Positions 60,773 to 64,000 of a stretch of DNA of 64,000 nucleotides are shown here, in pieces; positions within the stretch are counted from its first letter, which is position 1, and each line of letters starts with the position of its first letter. A program made the translations under genes and the position numbers. The DNA is from Terriglobia bacterium (GTDB lineage Bacteria > Acidobacteriota > Terriglobia > Versatilivoradales > Versatilivoraceae), in NCBI GenBank assembly GCA_951813285.1, contig OX638355.1, forward strand, positions 3,553,136 to 3,617,135. Reading direction: 5' to 3'. The notes beneath the pieces were generated by a model, which worked only from the letters and a program-made list of their open reading frames with translations, ran no database searches and was not told where the DNA came from.

Positions 60773-62830
60773 ATGAATTTTCTGGAGATGCTCGCGCTGA
60801 TTCCGTTGTTCCCCGCGGCGGGAGCCCTCATTAACGGCCTTCTGGGCAGACGGTGCTCCAAGGCCTGCATCAGCACGGTGGCCTGCGGGGTGGTAGGGAT
60901 CTCATTTCTGCTGTCGTTGGGCGCCTTTTACCAACTTTTGGGCAAACCCGAAGGGCAGCGGCTGGTGGAGCAGGAGCTGTTCACCTGGATCCCTGCCGGC
61001 GCCGGGGAACTCAGCTCGGGTGCCATCTCCCAGTTTCTGGTGCAGTGGGGATATCAACTGGATCCCCTGTCGGCGGTGATGATTCTGGTCGTCACCGGCG
61101 TGGGGTTCCTGATCCACATCTATTCCATCGGATACATCGCCCACGAAGGAGGCTACGCCCGCTTTTTCACCTACATGAACCTGTTCATGTTCTCGATGTT
61201 GACGCTGGTCCTGGCCAACAACTTCGTGGTCATGTTCGTGGGCTGGGAGGGAGTCGGACTCTGTTCCTACCTGCTGATCGGCTTCTACTTCGAAAGGAAG
61301 AGCGCCGCCGACGCAGGCAAGAAGGCTTTTATCGTCAATCGCATCGGGGACTTCGGCTTTATGCTGGGAATGTTCCTGATCTTCACTGCCTTTGGGACCC
61401 TCGACTTCACCCGGGTCTTCGGACTGGTTGAAACCCAGTCTGAGGCCGGAGCGCTGGCCAGCGGCGACGCCACCATTACCGCGATCTGCCTGCTGCTGTT
61501 TGTGGGGGCCATGGGCAAGTCGGCCCAGGTTCCACTCTACGTCTGGCTTCCGGACGCCATGGAAGGGCCTACACCCGTCAGCGCCCTGATTCACGCCGCC
61601 ACGATGGTTACCGCCGGCGTCTACATGGTGGCCCGCTGCAGCCCGCTGTTCGTCCTTTCTCCCGAGGCCATGCTGCTGGTAGCCGTGGTGGGAGCCTTTA
61701 CCGCCATTTTCGCGGCCTCCATCGGCCTGGTTCAAAACGATATCAAGCGGGTTCTGGCCTACTCCACCGTCAGTCAGTTGGGCTACATGTTCCTGGCCTG
61801 TGGCGTGGGGGCATTCGGCGCAGGCGTGTTCCATCTGATGACTCATGCCTTCTTCAAGGCGCTGCTGTTTCTGGGGGCCGGCAGCGTCATCCACGCCCTG
61901 AGCGGGGAGCAGGACATGCGCCGTATGGGGGGACTCAAGTCACGCATCCCGGTCACCTTCTGGACCATGATGGTCGGAACGGTGGCGATCGCGGGGTTTC
62001 CTCCGCTGGCGGGCTTCTTCAGCAAGGACGAAATTTTGTGGCGAGCCTTCTCCAGTTCACAGGGGCACGTTCTGTTGTGGGCGGTGGGAGTCCTGGCGGC
62101 GGGAATGACCTCCTTCTACATGTTTCGAATGATGTTCATGACCTTCTTGGGCAAGTCCCGGACGTCTCCGGAGGTGGATTCCCACGTTCATGAGTCTCCG
62201 CGGGTCATGACGGTCCCCCTGGGGCTGTTGGCGGTTGGGGCGGTGGTCTCGGGTTGGGTCGGCATTCCCCACCTGATCGGCCAGTATCTTCACCATCTGC
62301 CACAGTACTTCGAACATTTTCTGGCGCCGGTCGTTGCCCACCCGGCAGCCGGCGAAGCAGGACATGCTTCCGAAGGCCTGGAGTGGGGACTCATGGCGCT
62401 TTCGGTAGTCATCGCCCTGATCGGGCTGGGGGTTGCACGACACTTCTATTTGACCGACCCGGCGGTACCGGATCGGCTAATGTCCCGCTTCAAAAATATC
62501 TACACGACGTTGCTCAACAAATACTGGGTGGATGAACTCTACGACCTGCTCTTCGTCAATCGGGCCAAGGACTTGGGCAACCGTTTGTCGCGGTTCGACA
62601 ACTCGGTGGTTGACGGGGCAGTGAACGGCTCGGCCTGGTTGACCCGGCTGACGGCCTCGATTTCCGGATTCTTCGACTACTGGATTGTCGATCTGGCAGT
62701 ACGACGTTCCGACCTCATCTATTACCTCAGCTTTCCCCTGCGACGAATTCAGACCGGCGTTATCCAGACCTACGCGGCGCTGACCATCGGCGGCATACTT
62801 GTGATTGTCGGTTATTTCATTCTGACATGA
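60773..62830 (+). CDS. nuoL: NADH-quinone oxidoreductase subunit L
   Basis: Large antiporter-like pump subunit with the lateral helix. 685 residues and about 16 transmembrane helices. Family segments: MFVGWEGVGLCSYLLIGFYF, KKAFIVNRIGDFGFMLGMFL, KSAQVPLYVWLPDAMEGPTP, VSALIHAATMVTAGVYMVAR, NDIKRVLAYSTVSQLGYMFL and GFPPLAGFFSKDEILW. C-terminal region NKYWVDELYDLLFVNRAKDL is also typical. It is 33 kb from the rest of the nuo genes and appears to have its own upstream region. Confidence 0.96.
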   Translation: MNFLEMLALIPLFPAAGALINGLLGRRCSKACISTVACGVVGISFLLSLGAFYQLLGKPEGQRLVEQELFTWIPAGAGELSSGAISQFLVQWGYQLDPLSAVMILVVTGVGFLIHIYSIGYIAHEGGYARFFTYMNLFMFSMLTLVLANNFVVMFVGWEGVGLCSYLLIGFYFERKSAADAGKKAFIVNRIGDFGFMLGMFLIFTAFGTLDFTRVFGLVETQSEAGALASGDATITAICLLLFVGAMGKSAQVPLYVWLPDAMEGPTPVSALIHAATMVTAGVYMVARCSPLFVLSPEAMLLVAVVGAFTAIFAASIGLVQNDIKRVLAYSTVSQLGYMFLACGVGAFGAGVFHLMTHAFFKALLFLGAGSVIHALSGEQDMRRMGGLKSRIPVTFWTMMVGTVAIAGFPPLAGFFSKDEILWRAFSSSQGHVLLWAVGVLAAGMTSFYMFRMMFMTFLGKSRTSPEVDSHVHESPRVMTVPLGLLAVGAVVSGWVGIPHLIGQYLHHLPQYFEHFLAPVVAHPAAGEAGHASEGLEWGLMALSVVIALIGLGVARHFYLTDPAVPDRLMSRFKNIYTTLLNKYWVDELYDLLFVNRAKDLGNRLSRFDNSVVDGAVNGSAWLTRLTASISGFFDYWIVDLAVRRSDLIYYLSFPLRRIQTGVIQTYAALTIGGILVIVGYFILT

Positions 62831-62916
62831 ACCCAGCACGGTTGGAGGGCAGGGAGGCCGGGTTGGGGAGCCCGGGTGGCAGGTTCATCGCAGACACACC
62901 ATCGGGAGCTTGATTC

Positions 62917-64000
62917 ATGTTCGAAAACCACCTCTTGTCCATTGTCGCCTATACGCCGCTGCTGGGCGCCCTGCTGCTGCTATTGGTGAACAAGGAAAAG
63001 ACCGAATTCATTCGCTGGTTTGCCAATATCGTGGCCGCCATCGGATTTCTGGTGTCCATCCCCCTGATCACCGGGTTCGACACGGAAGCTGAAGGAATGC
63101 AATTCGTGGAGCGGGCGTCCTGGATCCCCTCCATCGGCGTGGAGTATCACTTCGGCATCGACGGCATCAGCCTGTTGTTGATCGTGTTGACCACCGGACT
63201 GGGTTTCCTCTCCATTCTCTCCTCCTGGAATGCGATTCAAGAGAGAGTCAAGGAATATTACATCTTCATGTTGATGCTCCAGACCGGCATGCTGGGCGTC
63301 TTCATGGCCATGGACCTCTTTCTCTTCTACGTCTTCTGGGAGGTCATGCTGGTCCCCATGTACTTCCTGATCGGCGTGTGGGGAGGAGCCAGAAAGCTGT
63401 ACGCGGCAATCAAATTTTTCCTGTACACGCTGTTCGGATCGGTGCTGCTGCTGCTGGGCATCCTGGCTCTCTACTTCTACAACCACGAGGTGACCGGCGT
63501 CTACACCTTCAGCATCCCGGCGCTGCTTGAGCTGGATTATCCCTGGGAGTATCAGTTCTGGGTGTTCCTGGCCTTCTTCATCGGCTTCGCCATCAAGGTC
63601 CCCATGTTCCCGTTCCATACCTGGCTGCCCGATGCCCACGTGGAGGCCCCCACCGCCGGTTCGGTAATCCTGGCCGGCGTGCTGCTGAAGATGGGCACCT
63701 ACGGCTTCATCCGCTTCAGCCTGCCCATGTTTCCGGATGCGGTACAGGACACCACTTCGCTGAGCTTTGCCTATCTGACCTTCGGTTGGTTCGACCAGCA
63801 ATTCGGACTGCTCCACCTGATGATCTTCCTGTCCATCGTCGGAATCATCTATGGGGCCCTGGTGGCCATGATGCAGAAGGATGCCAAGAAACTGGTGGCT
63901 TACTCCTCGGTCAGCCACCTGGGATTCTGCATGCTGGGATTGTTTGCGCTCAATCCCAACGGGATCAACGGGAGCATCCTGCAGCAGATCAATCACGGAA
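62917..64000 (+). CDS. nuoM: NADH-quinone oxidoreductase subunit M (3' end outside window)
   Basis: Antiporter-like pump subunit. 361 codons visible from ATG 62917. Recognisable parts: YHFGIDGISLLLIVLTTGLG, FYVFWEVMLVPMYFLIGVWG, GFAIKVPMFPFHTWLPDAHV, EAPTAGSVILAGVLLKMGTY and KDAKKLVAYSSVSHLGFCML. The frame is still open at 64000. It starts 86 bp after nuoL. Confidence 0.95.
   Translation, partial: MFENHLLSIVAYTPLLGALLLLLVNKEKTEFIRWFANIVAAIGFLVSIPLITGFDTEAEGMQFVERASWIPSIGVEYHFGIDGISLLLIVLTTGLGFLSILSSWNAIQERVKEYYIFMLMLQTGMLGVFMAMDLFLFYVFWEVMLVPMYFLIGVWGGARKLYAAIKFFLYTLFGSVLLLLGILALYFYNHEVTGVYTFSIPALLELDYPWEYQFWVFLAFFIGFAIKVPMFPFHTWLPDAHVEAPTAGSVILAGVLLKMGTYGFIRFSLPMFPDAVQDTTSLSFAYLTFGWFDQQFGLLHLMIFLSIVGIIYGALVAMMQKDAKKLVAYSSVSHLGFCMLGLFALNPNGINGSILQQINHG

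Overview
The window is high-GC chromosomal DNA from a diderm (Gram-negative-type) bacterium. Outer-membrane beta-barrels, a porin, a polyprenyl-phosphate sugar transferase, periplasmic multiheme cytochrome and a DegP protease all point to an outer membrane. The mix of genes (hrcA-grpE-dnaJ-prmA-rsmE cluster, complex I operon without nuoEFG, lutABC, quinoprotein dehydrogenase) and the many dispersed intergenic repeats suggest Acidobacteriota or a neighbouring phylum. That placement is inference; no rRNA gene is present.

Layout. 1-1.1 kb: end of an exopolysaccharide sugar transferase. 1.1-6.7 kb: QueC-like enzyme, small hypotheticals, an M16 protease and a PmtA-like methyltransferase. 6.9-8.7 kb: moeA-moaC. 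8.9-11.1 kb: leuC-leuD. 11.1-20.2 kb, mostly minus strand: outer-membrane protein, rsmE, prmA, dnaJ, grpE, hrcA, lipoate/octanoate transferase, a glycine-zipper protein and DegP. 20.5-27.2 kb: nuoABCDHIJKN. 27.2-30.0 kb: lutABC. 30.2-35.0 kb: SDR, EVE, CnoX-like thioredoxin, STN-like protein, smpB, a degenerate Fic protein and thpR. 35.0-36.8 kb: repeats and decayed genes. 36.8-41.4 kb: haem operon ccsA-hemA-hemC-cobA/hemD. 41.6-45.6 kb: M50 protease, trpS, scpA, scpB, rluB. 45.8-51.9 kb: CoA-binding protein, M23 peptidase, PQQ dehydrogenase, pentaheme cytochrome, porin. 52.0-53.2 kb: a Cache-only sensor. 53.2-60.7 kb: an accessory, repeat-rich region with an ankyrin protein, a XamI restriction-enzyme stub, a mercury-resistance operon and an integrase remnant. 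60.8-64 kb: nuoL and the start of nuoM.

The most interesting item is the mer operon (merR, merT, merP, thioredoxin-like gene). In merP the first metal-binding cysteine codon of the GMTCxxC motif is TGA, the frame stays open to a normal end, and a 7-bp GC-rich stem begins 11 nt after the TGA. This is the layout of a bacterial SECIS element, so the gene is a candidate selenocysteine-containing mercury carrier. A nonsense mutation is the alternative. merR and merT each have a MerR-type promoter with an elongated spacer, and merR is predicted to be leaderless.

Other points of note: a structured leader with an intrinsic terminator upstream of the porin; a complex I gene set lacking nuoEFG and with nuoLM split off by 33 kb; a Fic protein without its catalytic histidine; and several MITE-like repeat families concentrated where genes have decayed.
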